Below, in pieces: positions 1 to 5,845 of a stretch of 6,086 nucleotides of DNA. Origin of the DNA: Pseudomonadota bacterium. GTDB lineage: Bacteria > BMS3Abin14. A program made the translations under genes and the position numbers. Numbering within the stretch: the stretch's first letter is position 1; every line of letters begins with the position of its first letter. The stretch is from NCBI GenBank assembly GCA_030636965.1, contig DAOVVW010000063.1:1-6086 (forward strand). Direction: 5' to 3'. Below the pieces are notes generated by a model. The model worked only from the letters and a program-made list of their open reading frames with translations, was not told the origin of the DNA and did no database searches.

Positions 1-66
1 ACGGCCCTTCGGAAAATGAAGCGGATAACGCAGAAGCTGGGACTGTCACTGGATGATGTTATGTAG
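1..66 (+). CDS. C-terminal end of an unidentified protein, possibly an HTH-type regulator (partial)
   Basis: Frame 1 is open from the window edge to a TAG at 64-66 and gives 21 residues ending in KLGLSLDDVM. The tail resembles the last helices of XRE/HTH_3 domains, which often read 'KIAKALGVSLDELL'. It could also fit the end of a Fis-type helix-turn-helix (TALRKMKR), so a DNA-binding protein is a guess from a very short piece. The codon choice looks like that of the downstream genes. There is no terminator-like hairpin between its stop and the glutamate synthase genes, so read-through into them is possible. The gene start and the rest of the protein lie outside the window. That a coding end is present is fairly likely; its identity is weak. 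Confidence 0.5.
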   Translation, partial: TALRKMKRITQKLGLSLDDVM

Positions 67-69
67 TGG

Positions 70-140
70 TTAGAACATTAGAGCATTAGAAATTAGAACA
101 TTAGACACTGGAACATTGGAGAATGGAGATTAGAAATTGG
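70..140. repeat. Periodic short repeat A, nine 7/8-bp units
   Basis: The stretch 71-137 divides without gaps into nine units of the form TRGARCAT (8 bp) or TRGARAT (7 bp): TAGAACAT, TAGAGCAT, TAGAAAT, TAGAACAT, TAGACAC, TGGAACAT, TGGAGAA, TGGAGAT, TAGAAAT. It is non-coding, with many TAG stops in one frame. The same family recurs at 2947-2976. Function is unknown. It may be a genome-wide intergenic decoration or a binding array. Confidence 0.75.
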
Positions 141-150
141 TTTAAAACAA

Positions 151-180
151 CGTTGAACGTTGAACATTGAGCGTTGAACA
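151..180. repeat. Heptamer repeat B (CGTTGAA), four units upstream of the amidotransferase gene
   Basis: Four consecutive 7-bp units are seen: CGTTGAA, CGTTGAA, CATTGAG, CGTTGAA. They follow repeat A after a short spacer that contains TGGTTT. The array ends about 30 bp before the start codon at 213. An equivalent array with the same consensus sits at 2983-3010 before the beta-helix subunit gene. No clear sigma-70 promoter is visible here. Confidence 0.75.
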
Positions 181-212
181 ATTCATGAATAGGGAATCAA
201 GGAATCAGAGAT

Positions 213-1376
213 ATGAAAGATCTATCAAAAGTAAACAACCCATACGGAGATGACAAAGTAATAAGCCAGTGCTCCATATTCGGCATGATGAACACCACTG
301 GTGAAGTGTTCTCTGGAAAGGAGATCATCACTGCCATAAGAAATATGCACGAGCGGGGTAACGGCCTGGGCGGTGGCTTTGCCATCTACGGATGCTATCC
401 CGACTATCCTGACGATTACTGTCTGCAAGTAATGTTCGATACCAGGGCGAACAGGGAGGAGACCGAGATTTATCTGAAGAGGTTCTTCCACATTCAACAT
501 TCTGAGGAGATCCCCACCTGCCCCACAGAAGTCATAAAGAATCCGCCTGATGTCTATCGCTATTTTGTTCAACCGAAGGTGGAGGAACTGCATGAGATCA
601 TCAGCGATGACGACATTGTGATCAGGCGGGTAATGAAGATCAACACGACCCTGGATGGTGCGTATGTATTCTCCTCAGGCAAGAATATGGGAGTCTTCAA
701 GGGAGTTGGATTCCCTGAGGAGATTGCTGATTACTTCTGTCTGGAACAGTACGATGGATATATCTGGACCGCACACGGCCGGTTCCCCACCAATACTCAG
801 GGCTGGTGGGGAGGGGCGCACCCCTTCTCACTGCTGGACTGGACGGTTGTTCACAACGGCGAAATATCATCCTACGGCGCTAACAGGCGCTTTCTCGAGA
901 TGTACGGCTATATCTGCACAATGCACACAGACACGGAAGTCGTCGCCTACGCTATCGACCTGCTGGCCCGCAAGCACGGCCTGCCTGTGGATACTGTAAT
1001 GGACATCTTCTCGCCGCCTGTGTGGGAGCAGATCGACAGGATGGATCCGGACGACAGAAAGTATTTCGAAGTTCTTCGCAGCACCTATGGCCCCCTGCTT
1101 CTGAACGGACCCTTTGCGGTCATCATTGCCCACCACGGCGAGATGGTTGCCCACACCGATCGCATCAGGCTCAGGCCCATGGTTGCGGGTATCAAGGGCG
1201 ACATGGTTTACGCCTCAAGTGAGGAATCGGCCATAAGGCTCGTTTCCAAAGACCTGGAAAAGGTGTGGATCCCAGTTGGAGGACATCCGGTAATAGCCAG
1301 ACTAAAGGAACTGGCCAAGGATGATGTGGTTGAAGGCGGCAGGGAGCTTCTGAAAGCGGAGGGGATGGAGGTTTAG
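213..1376 (+). CDS. gltB1: Glutamate synthase, glutamine amidotransferase subunit (class II GATase)
   Basis: A 387-residue stand-alone counterpart of the N-terminal domain of GltB (COG0067 type). It should hydrolyse glutamine to glutamate and deliver the ammonia to the FMN subunit encoded next. The sequence shows the class II (Ntn) signatures: nucleophile Cys20 in QCSIFG, HGRFPTNT at 188-195 with the substrate-binding Arg190, HNGEIS at 214-219 with oxyanion-hole Asn215-Gly216, TDTE at 239-242, DRIRLRP at 316-322 and ASSEES at 334-339. Class II enzymes need a free N-terminal cysteine, so the first 19 residues should be a propeptide that is removed, as in one-chain GltB. No in-frame ATG lies directly before the cysteine. 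An AAGGA at 199-203 sits 9 nt before the ATG and supports this start. The gene ends 2 nt before the next start, showing tight coupling. The family call is firm; glutamine as donor is inferred from family and context. Confidence 0.93.
   Translation: MKDLSKVNNPYGDDKVISQCSIFGMMNTTGEVFSGKEIITAIRNMHERGNGLGGGFAIYGCYPDYPDDYCLQVMFDTRANREETEIYLKRFFHIQHSEEIPTCPTEVIKNPPDVYRYFVQPKVEELHEIISDDDIVIRRVMKINTTLDGAYVFSSGKNMGVFKGVGFPEEIADYFCLEQYDGYIWTAHGRFPTNTQGWWGGAHPFSLLDWTVVHNGEISSYGANRRFLEMYGYICTMHTDTEVVAYAIDLLARKHGLPVDTVMDIFSPPVWEQIDRMDPDDRKYFEVLRSTYGPLLLNGPFAVIIAHHGEMVAHTDRIRLRPMVAGIKGDMVYASSEESAIRLVSKDLEKVWIPVGGHPVIARLKELAKDDVVEGGRELLKAEGMEV
1367..1371 (+). promoter_or_regulatory. Ribosome binding site of the FMN subunit gene, inside the preceding gene
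   Basis: GGAGG lies 7 nt before the ATG at 1379 and inside the last codons of the amidotransferase gene, whose stop is at 1374-1376. This fixes the start of the FMN subunit and suggests translational coupling of the two subunits. Confidence 0.8.
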
Positions 1377-1378
1377 GT

Positions 1379-2878
1379 ATGCTTACGGCACAACTGCCCG
1401 AATTTAATGTCGACAGGGACGAGGATCGCTGCATCCAGTGCAGGGTGTGCGAACGTCAGTGTTCCTTCGACGTTTACGGATACGATGTCCAAAATAATGT
1501 GATGATCCACAAAGAGGAAAACTGCGTCGCATGCCAGAGGTGTGCGGTCCTGTGTCCTACCAATGCGCTGGTTATCAAGGAGAACGCCTACACTTACAAG
1601 CAGAACGCTAACTGGACACGGGAAGCTATATCGGATCTGAAAAAGCAATCAGAAACCGGTGGTGTGCTCCTGACGGGGATGGGCTGTGATAAACCCCATA
1701 AGATCTACTGGGACCATATTCTGATCAACGCCTCACAGGTGACAAATCCGTCCATAGACCCGCTCCGGGAGCCTATGGAGCTGAGGACCCATCTTGGCAG
1801 GAAACCCGATTCACTTGAAGTGAAGGACGGTAAACTGAGCTTCCCTGATTATCCCAAAGTGGAGCTATCGACACCCATAATGTTCGGAGCCATGTCCTAT
1901 GGAGCGATCAGCTATAATTCCTTCAAGTCCCTGGCCCAGGCGGCTCATGAATATGGGACCCTGTTTAATACAGGTGAGGGCGGCTGGCCCAAAGAGCTTC
2001 GCAAGTACGGTTCTAACACGATCGTGCAGTGTGCTTCCGGGCGATTCGGTATCGATCTGGAGTACTTCAATGATGCGGCTATGGTGGAGATCAAGATCGG
2101 GCAGGGAGCGAAACCTGGTATCGGTGGTCACCTTCCAGGCGAGAAAGTCTCCGAGCATATATCTCTTACCAGGATGATCCCTGAAGGGTCAGATGCCATC
2201 AGCCCGGCGCCCCACCATGATATCTACTCCATCGAGGATCTTCAGATGCTCATCCATGCTCTGAAGGAGGCGACGGACTACCAGAAGCCGATCTCGGTGA
2301 AGATAAGCGCTGTTCACAACTCTCCGGCCATAGCTTCGGGTATGGTTCGCGCGGGTGCGGACATTATCGTAGTGGACGGATTGCGGGGAGGTACAGGAGC
2401 AGCACCCAAGATCCTGCGGGACAACGTCGGCATTCCCATCGAGCTGGCCCTTGCGGCCATTGACACGAGATTGCGAGATGAAGGCATACGCAACTGGGCA
2501 AGCCTTGTGGTTTCGGGAGGCATCCGCAATGCCGGGGATATATTCAAGGCGATAGCCCTTGGAGCGGATGCTGTTTACGTAGGTACACCGGCTCTGATAG
2601 CTCTTGGCTGTACGGTATGTCAGAAGTGCTATACGGGAAAGTGCGCCTGGGGTATCACCACTCAGGATCCATATCTGACCAAGAGGGTCAACACAGAGAT
2701 CGGTACACAGGCGCTGGTAAATCTTCTCAGGGCATGGAGCCTCGAACTGAAGGAACTTCTGGGATGCGGCGGAATAAATTCCATCGAATCAGTCAGGGGC
2801 AACAGGCTCCAGCTTCGGGGCATCGGCCTTGAGAGCTGGGAGATGGAGACCCTGGGGATACGTGGAGCAGGGCAGTGA
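1379..2878 (+). CDS. gltB2: Glutamate synthase, FMN/Fe-S synthase subunit with N-terminal 2[4Fe-4S] ferredoxin
   Basis: A 499-residue archaeal-type GltB2 (COG0069 type) that should carry out reductive transfer of ammonia to 2-oxoglutarate. Residues 18-28 (C-x2-C-x2-C-x3-C) and 49-60 (C-x2-C-x2-C-x3-CP) are two classical [4Fe-4S] ferredoxin motifs. The FMN-binding barrel follows: FGAMSYGAIS at 169-178, GEGG at 199-202, EIKIGQGAKPGIGGHLPG at 237-254, SPAPHHDIYSIEDL at 275-288, VKIS at 307-310, VDGLRGGTGAAP at 332-343 and VSGGIRNAGD at 378-387. The cysteines C411, C417 and C422 reproduce the C-x5-C-x4-C that binds the [3Fe-4S] cluster in one-chain GltB. An extra C414 gives C-x2-C-x2-C-x4-C, which may allow a [4Fe-4S] cluster. 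The ferredoxin domain is the likely electron entry, because no NAD(P)H-oxidising subunit is encoded in the window. The actual donor is inference. Start supported by GGAGG 7 nt upstream. Confidence 0.95.
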   Translation: MLTAQLPEFNVDRDEDRCIQCRVCERQCSFDVYGYDVQNNVMIHKEENCVACQRCAVLCPTNALVIKENAYTYKQNANWTREAISDLKKQSETGGVLLTGMGCDKPHKIYWDHILINASQVTNPSIDPLREPMELRTHLGRKPDSLEVKDGKLSFPDYPKVELSTPIMFGAMSYGAISYNSFKSLAQAAHEYGTLFNTGEGGWPKELRKYGSNTIVQCASGRFGIDLEYFNDAAMVEIKIGQGAKPGIGGHLPGEKVSEHISLTRMIPEGSDAISPAPHHDIYSIEDLQMLIHALKEATDYQKPISVKISAVHNSPAIASGMVRAGADIIVVDGLRGGTGAAPKILRDNVGIPIELALAAIDTRLRDEGIRNWASLVVSGGIRNAGDIFKAIALGADAVYVGTPALIALGCTVCQKCYTGKCAWGITTQDPYLTKRVNTEIGTQALVNLLRAWSLELKELLGCGGINSIESVRGNRLQLRGIGLESWEMETLGIRGAGQ

Positions 2879-2913
2879 TGTTTTTCACCCATGAGGGCTG
2901 AGGGTGAAAAACA
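2879..2913 (+). other. Perfect 12-bp intercistronic hairpin after the FMN subunit gene
   Basis: TGTTTTTCACCC at 2879-2890 pairs perfectly with GGGTGAAAAACA at 2902-2913 around an 11-nt loop, starting directly after the stop codon. No T-run follows on the + strand, so it is not a standard intrinsic terminator. It may act as an mRNA 3'-end stabiliser or processing site that uncouples the level of the first two genes from the third. Confidence 0.7.
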
Positions 2914-2942
2914 GTGCGAAGGGCGTAGTGCGAAGTGCGAAG
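2914..2942. repeat. Three copies of GTGCGAAG
   Basis: GTGCGAAG occurs at 2914-2921, 2928-2935 and 2935-2942. The last two overlap by one base, giving a 7-bp step like that of repeat B. It lies between the intercistronic hairpin and repeat A. No function can be assigned. Confidence 0.65.
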
Positions 2943-2946
2943 GAAG

Positions 2947-2976
2947 TAGAACATTGGAAATTAGAGCATTGGAATT
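2947..2976. repeat. Second copy of periodic repeat A, two 15-bp units
   Basis: Two 15-bp units in tandem, TAGAACATTGGAAAT and TAGAGCATTGGAATT, differ at two positions. Each is an 8-mer plus a 7-mer of the same consensus as at 71-137. This shows the family is a repeated element and not chance low complexity at one locus. Confidence 0.75.
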
Positions 2977-2982
2977 ATAAAA

Positions 2983-3010
2983 CGTTGAACATTGAACGTT
3001 AAACGTTAAA
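2983..3010. repeat. Second heptamer repeat B array, abutting the ribosome binding site
   Basis: Four units of 7 bp, CGTTGAA, CATTGAA, CGTTAAA, CGTTAAA, run directly into the CGGGAG ribosome binding site of the beta-helix subunit gene. The order repeat A, spacer, repeat B, start codon is the same as at 71-213. Confidence 0.75.
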
Positions 3011-3024
3011 CGGGAGTAAATACG

Positions 3025-3843
3025 ATGAATACTGCACAGGCAAAAAAAGCGAATCCGAGGAAGGGCCTATCCCCGAGACAGTGGATTAAGATCGATGCGT
3101 CAGGAATGTACTACAAGGATCTTAACCGACAGATCCGCGGTCTGGCCGAGCAGGGCGCCCGCAAGTTCGATCTTCAGAACGTCTACGGTCAGCGCTATAT
3201 AGGTACCAACCTCTGGGCTACTGAGCGCGACAAGATCAGGATCAGGGTTCATGGCACTCCCGGGTCCGATATGGGAGCCTTTATGGACGGTCCGGAGATA
3301 GAGGTCTACGGCAATGCTCAGGACGCAACCGGCAACACCATGAACTGCGGGAAGATAGTAATTCACGGCAGCGCAGGTGATGTACTAGGTTATGGAATGC
3401 GGGGAGGGGAGATCTACATCAGGGGCAATGTTGGATACCGTGTTGGCATACACATGAAGGAATATGACGACAAGATCCCCACAATCGTTGTGGGTGGTAC
3501 CGTTCAGGACTTCTTCGGCGAGTACATGGCCGGCGGCAGGATCATTGTGCTCAACAAGTTCTTCGAGGGCAATCCTCCTGTTCGGCAGTCGTACTTCATC
3601 GGCACCGGTATGCATGGCGGGAATATATACTTCAGGGGTGACGTTAATATAGAACAGATCGGCGCCGAGGTGAACGTGATCGAGCCCACTGACGCTGAGT
3701 GGAAGATCATAGAGAGGTACGTGCACAACTATTGCAAGGCATTTGACCTGGGGGAGAGGAAGGTTAAGCTGCTGAAGAGGGAAAAGTTCTGGAGGCTTTA
3801 TCCGAAATCAACCCGGCCCTATGGGATGCTTTACGCTTATTGA
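3025..3843 (+). CDS. gltB3: Glutamate synthase, GXGXG beta-helix subunit
   Basis: A 272-residue stand-alone version of the C-terminal domain of GltB (COG0070 type), a right-handed beta-helix with a structural rather than catalytic role. Glycine-patterned strands (G-x2-G-x3-G and variants) run from about residue 77 to 200: G77-G80-G84, G96 onward, G115-G118-G122, G134-G137-G141 and G158-G165. The C-terminal tail ending RPYGMLYAY resembles the usual end of this subunit family. The first 25 or so residues are basic and lack a recognisable domain. GGGAG at 3012-3016 lies 8 nt before the ATG. It sits 146 nt after the FMN subunit gene, unusually far for a subunit of the same complex, with a hairpin and repeats between. 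A strong terminator follows, so it closes the operon. The family assignment is firm. Confidence 0.92.
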   Translation: MNTAQAKKANPRKGLSPRQWIKIDASGMYYKDLNRQIRGLAEQGARKFDLQNVYGQRYIGTNLWATERDKIRIRVHGTPGSDMGAFMDGPEIEVYGNAQDATGNTMNCGKIVIHGSAGDVLGYGMRGGEIYIRGNVGYRVGIHMKEYDDKIPTIVVGGTVQDFFGEYMAGGRIIVLNKFFEGNPPVRQSYFIGTGMHGGNIYFRGDVNIEQIGAEVNVIEPTDAEWKIIERYVHNYCKAFDLGERKVKLLKREKFWRLYPKSTRPYGMLYAY

Positions 3844-3861
3844 AAAGCCTTGTGCTTTTCA
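3841..3861 (+). other. Small hairpin at the stop codon of the beta-helix subunit gene
   Basis: TGAAAAGC at 3841-3848, which includes the TGA stop, pairs with GCTTTTCA at 3854-3861 around a 5-nt loop. No T-run follows. It lies just before the main terminator and may help stabilise the 3' end. Confidence 0.5.
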
Positions 3862-3936
3862 GTTCCAAGTCCCAAGACCACGTTAGCCCGCTCTGAGGAG
3901 CGGGCTATTTTTATTGCACACATCCCGACTTGGAAC
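3862..3936. repeat. 10-bp inverted repeat enclosing the terminator
   Basis: GTTCCAAGTC at 3862-3871 is the exact reverse complement of GACTTGGAAC at 3927-3936. The terminator hairpin lies between them. It could form an outer stem in RNA or mark the ends of a small inserted terminator module. Confidence 0.6.
3884..3912 (+). terminator. Strong intrinsic terminator of the gltB operon
   Basis: TAGCCCGCTC at 3884-3893 pairs perfectly with GAGCGGGCTA at 3898-3907 around the tetraloop TGAG, followed by five T (3908-3912) and then ATT. It is GC-rich with a U-tract, a textbook Rho-independent terminator 41 nt after the stop codon. It separates the three-gene operon from the next gene. Confidence 0.92.
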
Positions 3937-3942
3937 GGACCA

Positions 3943-3969
3943 TATTTCAGGATATATATTCCTGAAATA
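3943..3969. promoter_or_regulatory. Perfect palindrome, candidate activator binding site upstream of the sigma-54 promoter
   Basis: TATTTCAGGA at 3943-3952 and TCCTGAAATA at 3960-3969 are perfect 10-bp arms around a 7-bp AT spacer. The centre is about 172 bp before the transcription start predicted from the -24/-12 motif. That is within the range usual for enhancer sites of sigma-54 activators. No T-run follows, so a terminator is unlikely. The bound protein is unknown. Confidence 0.45.
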
Positions 3970-3990
3970 AGTAGATAAGATACTCAATAG

Positions 3991-4011
3991 TGTAGTTATG
4001 CTACATTTTTT
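3991..4011. promoter_or_regulatory. TGTAG-N5-CTACA dyad followed by a T-run
   Basis: TGTAG at 3991-3995 and CTACA at 4001-4005 are perfect 5-bp arms around TTATG, followed by six T. The centre is about 130 bp before the predicted sigma-54 start, so it could be a second activator site. Its TGT-N9-ACA spacing is one base short of the NifA-type TGT-N10-ACA. It could instead be a weak backup terminator with a short AT-rich stem. Confidence 0.35.
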
Positions 4012-4024
4012 ATACCAATAAATC

Positions 4025-4073
4025 TTCCTCTTCGAATTGACAGTACCTGTAAGTCTTTGTAGGGAAAGAGGAA
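4025..4073. repeat. 8-bp inverted repeat in the AT-rich leader region
   Basis: TTCCTCTT at 4025-4032 is the reverse complement of AAGAGGAA at 4066-4073, with 33 nt between. Inside lies a TTGACA (4037-4042) that would make a good -35 box, but the -10 at 17-nt spacing is only TAGGGA. I do not recognise a riboswitch. If transcription starts from the sigma-54 site it would not be in the mRNA. Confidence 0.35.
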
Positions 4074-4101
4074 TTTTAATTCTACTATTAATCCTAAAAG
4101 A

Positions 4102-4117
4102 TGGTGTAGAAATTGCA
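4102..4117 (+). promoter_or_regulatory. Candidate sigma-54 (-24/-12) promoter for the glutamate-synthase-like gene
   Basis: TGGTGT-N5-TTGCA matches the sigma-54 consensus TGGCAC-N5-TTGCW at 8 of 11 positions. The invariant GG (4103-4104) and GC (4115-4116) are separated by the required 10 nt. The predicted start is near 4128, leaving about 47 nt of leader before the ATG at 4175. Context fits, since sigma-54 commonly drives nitrogen-assimilation genes and palindromes lie upstream. The CAC part of the -24 box is not matched, so this is a prediction only. Confidence 0.5.
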
Positions 4118-4161
4118 TAGATTTATAGATTGTTTTTTTTGACGAATATCAACTAAACACG

Positions 4162-4167
4162 AGGAGG
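4162..4167 (+). promoter_or_regulatory. Ribosome binding site of the glutamate-synthase-like gene
   Basis: A perfect AGGAGG core in GAGGAGGAG ends 7 nt before the ATG at 4175. It is the strongest ribosome binding site in the window and fixes the start upstream of the N-terminal cysteine motif. Confidence 0.85.
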
Positions 4168-4174
4168 AGTATTC

Positions 4175-5767
4175 ATGAATCTGAGACGACCCAATGCAAA
4201 TTCAGCAACAGGGACATTTAACCGCTCCAGGAGCGTTGTCCCCATGTCCGGCCTGTGCACGGACTGTCACGATGGATGCAGGGGCGGATGTGAGGTATGG
4301 TTATCATCCTTCCGAGGTAGAGAGGTAATCTATCCTGGACCTTTTGGTGAGATCACTGCTGGTGCCGACAAGAACTATCCCCTGGACTATTCCCATCTGA
4401 ATATCCATGGCTACGCGGTTGGTGCATTTGGTATGAAAAATGGACTTGAGCCCAACCCCGACGACGCCATTTTTCCCAATGTGGATGTTGAGACCGAATA
4501 TGGATGGAACAAGAAGGTTAAAATGAAATTACCCTTGTTCACGGGAGCTCTGGGTTCAACTGATATCGCACGTATAAACTGGGAGCACTTTGCTGTGGGT
4601 GCCGCAATATCCGGTATCACCCTGGTGTGTGGCGAGAATGTCTGTGGTATCGATCCTGAACTTGAAATCGACAAGAACGGGAAAGTAAAGAGCTCTCCAG
4701 AGATGGACAAGCGGATAAATACCTACAGGAAATTCCAGGAGGGCTACGGCGAGATACTGGTGCAGATGAATGTGGAAGATACCAGGCTTGGCGTCGCTGA
4801 ATATGTCCTTGAAAAGCACGGCCTCGACACCATCGAGCTCAAGTGGGGACAGGGGGCGAAGTGCATCGGCGGCGAGATCAAGGTCAAGGAGATAGAGAGG
4901 GCAGAAGAGCTCAAGAAGCGAGGTTACGTTGTAACACCCGATCCCACCGCAAAGGAAGTCAGGCTGGGTTACGAAGACGGGGCCATCAGGGAGTTTGAGA
5001 GACATTCCAGGCTCGGATTTGTTACCAGGGAGGGCTTCATGGAGGAGGTAGAAAGACTGCGAAAGCTTGGTTTCGAGAGGATTACCCTCAAGACCGGCGC
5101 CTACTCCATGGTAGAACTTGCCATGGCCATGAGGTGGTGCTCAGAGGCTAAGATCGACCTTTTGACAATTGACGGCGCTCCCGGTGGTACAGGGATGAGC
5201 CCGTGGCCCATGATGAACGAGTGGGGAGTGCCTACACTATACCTTCAGTCGCTGGCATATGAGTTCGCCGAGAAGCTGACCGCTCAGGGTCTGAGAGTTC
5301 CGGACCTGGCCATGGCAGGAGGATTTTCCAGTGAGACCGACATCTATAAGGTCCTCGCCATGGGCGCACCTTATTTCAAAGCGGTCTGCATGGGTAGAGC
5401 CATTATGATCCCCGGTATGCTGGGCAAGAATATCGAAAAGTGGATCAAAGAGGACAACCTTCCCAAGACGATCACTAAATACGGGACAACCGTTGAGGAG
5501 ATCTTCGTCAACTACGAAGAGGTCAAGGAAAAATATGGGAAGGATTTCAAAGATATTCCACTGGGAGCGATCGCGCTATTTACATTCGCCAGGAAAACCA
5601 GGGTTAGCTTGAGGCAGCTTATGGCTGGCAGCAGGCGCTTCAGCCTTCCTGTAATAACAAGAAAAGACATCATGGCTCTGACAGAGGAAGCCGCAAAGGT
5701 AACCGGGATTCCCTATGTAATGGATTCTTACCGTGAAGAGGCGGAGGATATTCTGGCTGGGAAATAG
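4175..5767 (+). CDS. Divergent FMN-binding glutamate-synthase-family protein of unknown substrate
   Basis: A 530-residue homologue of the GltB FMN domain (COG0069-like). Shared barrel signatures are TGALGSTD at 123-130, IELKWGQGAK at 220-229, TIDGAPGGTGMSP at 331-343 and AMAGGFSSETDIYKVLAMGA at 379-398. Several GOGAT features differ. The C-x5-C-x4-C cluster after the barrel is absent (AVCMGRAIMIPGMLG there). GEGG is replaced by CGENVCG (152-158). The SPAPHHD region is replaced by a longer charged stretch around 254-285. An N-terminal C28-x2-C31-x3-C35-x3-C39 motif could hold a different Fe-S cluster or metal. No amidotransferase or ferredoxin domain is fused. It is separated from the GOGAT operon by a terminator and appears to have its own promoter. 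It may be a flavin-dependent aminating or deaminating enzyme on another substrate, or an alternative GOGAT core. The fold is firm; the reaction is unknown. Confidence 0.88.
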   Translation: MNLRRPNANSATGTFNRSRSVVPMSGLCTDCHDGCRGGCEVWLSSFRGREVIYPGPFGEITAGADKNYPLDYSHLNIHGYAVGAFGMKNGLEPNPDDAIFPNVDVETEYGWNKKVKMKLPLFTGALGSTDIARINWEHFAVGAAISGITLVCGENVCGIDPELEIDKNGKVKSSPEMDKRINTYRKFQEGYGEILVQMNVEDTRLGVAEYVLEKHGLDTIELKWGQGAKCIGGEIKVKEIERAEELKKRGYVVTPDPTAKEVRLGYEDGAIREFERHSRLGFVTREGFMEEVERLRKLGFERITLKTGAYSMVELAMAMRWCSEAKIDLLTIDGAPGGTGMSPWPMMNEWGVPTLYLQSLAYEFAEKLTAQGLRVPDLAMAGGFSSETDIYKVLAMGAPYFKAVCMGRAIMIPGMLGKNIEKWIKEDNLPKTITKYGTTVEEIFVNYEEVKEKYGKDFKDIPLGAIALFTFARKTRVSLRQLMAGSRRFSLPVITRKDIMALTEEAAKVTGIPYVMDSYREEAEDILAGK

Positions 5768-5796
5768 TGTTTGATAAATTTCCATACTTGTACAGC

Positions 5797-5829
5797 AGGG
5801 CCATCCATTGATTTAGGGTGGCCCTTTTT
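5797..5829 (+). terminator. Intrinsic terminator after the glutamate-synthase-like gene
   Basis: AGGGCCATCC at 5797-5806 pairs with GGGTGGCCCT at 5816-5825, with one T-G wobble, around a 9-nt loop, followed by a five-T run ending at 5829. It lies 30 nt after the stop codon and supports a single-gene transcript. Confidence 0.88.
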
Positions 5830-5845
5830 ACTCTATAATAAGGTC

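Noticed and set aside
70..180. CRISPR array
   Set aside because: The units are 7-8 bp and contiguous with no unique spacers of about 30 bp.
225..593. Minus-strand open frames opposite the amidotransferase gene (and similar ones opposite the other genes)
   Set aside because: They lie fully inside well-supported genes, show no recognisable domains and lack ribosome binding sites; they are shadows.
4037..4065. TTGACA as a sigma-70 -35 box upstream of the glutamate-synthase-like gene
   Set aside because: The -10 at 17-nt spacing is TAGGGA, a poor match, and 16- or 18-nt spacing is no better; the -24/-12 motif nearer the gene is more convincing.
4021..4140. Leader RNA or riboswitch (for example glutamine-sensing) before the fourth gene
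   Set aside because: I looked for a structured conserved core and saw only one 8-bp inverted repeat and AT-rich sequence; no known motif fits, and the region lies mostly upstream of the predicted start.
4131..4140. T8 run as a terminator
   Set aside because: No stable GC-rich hairpin lies immediately upstream; it is more likely part of the AT-rich early transcribed region.
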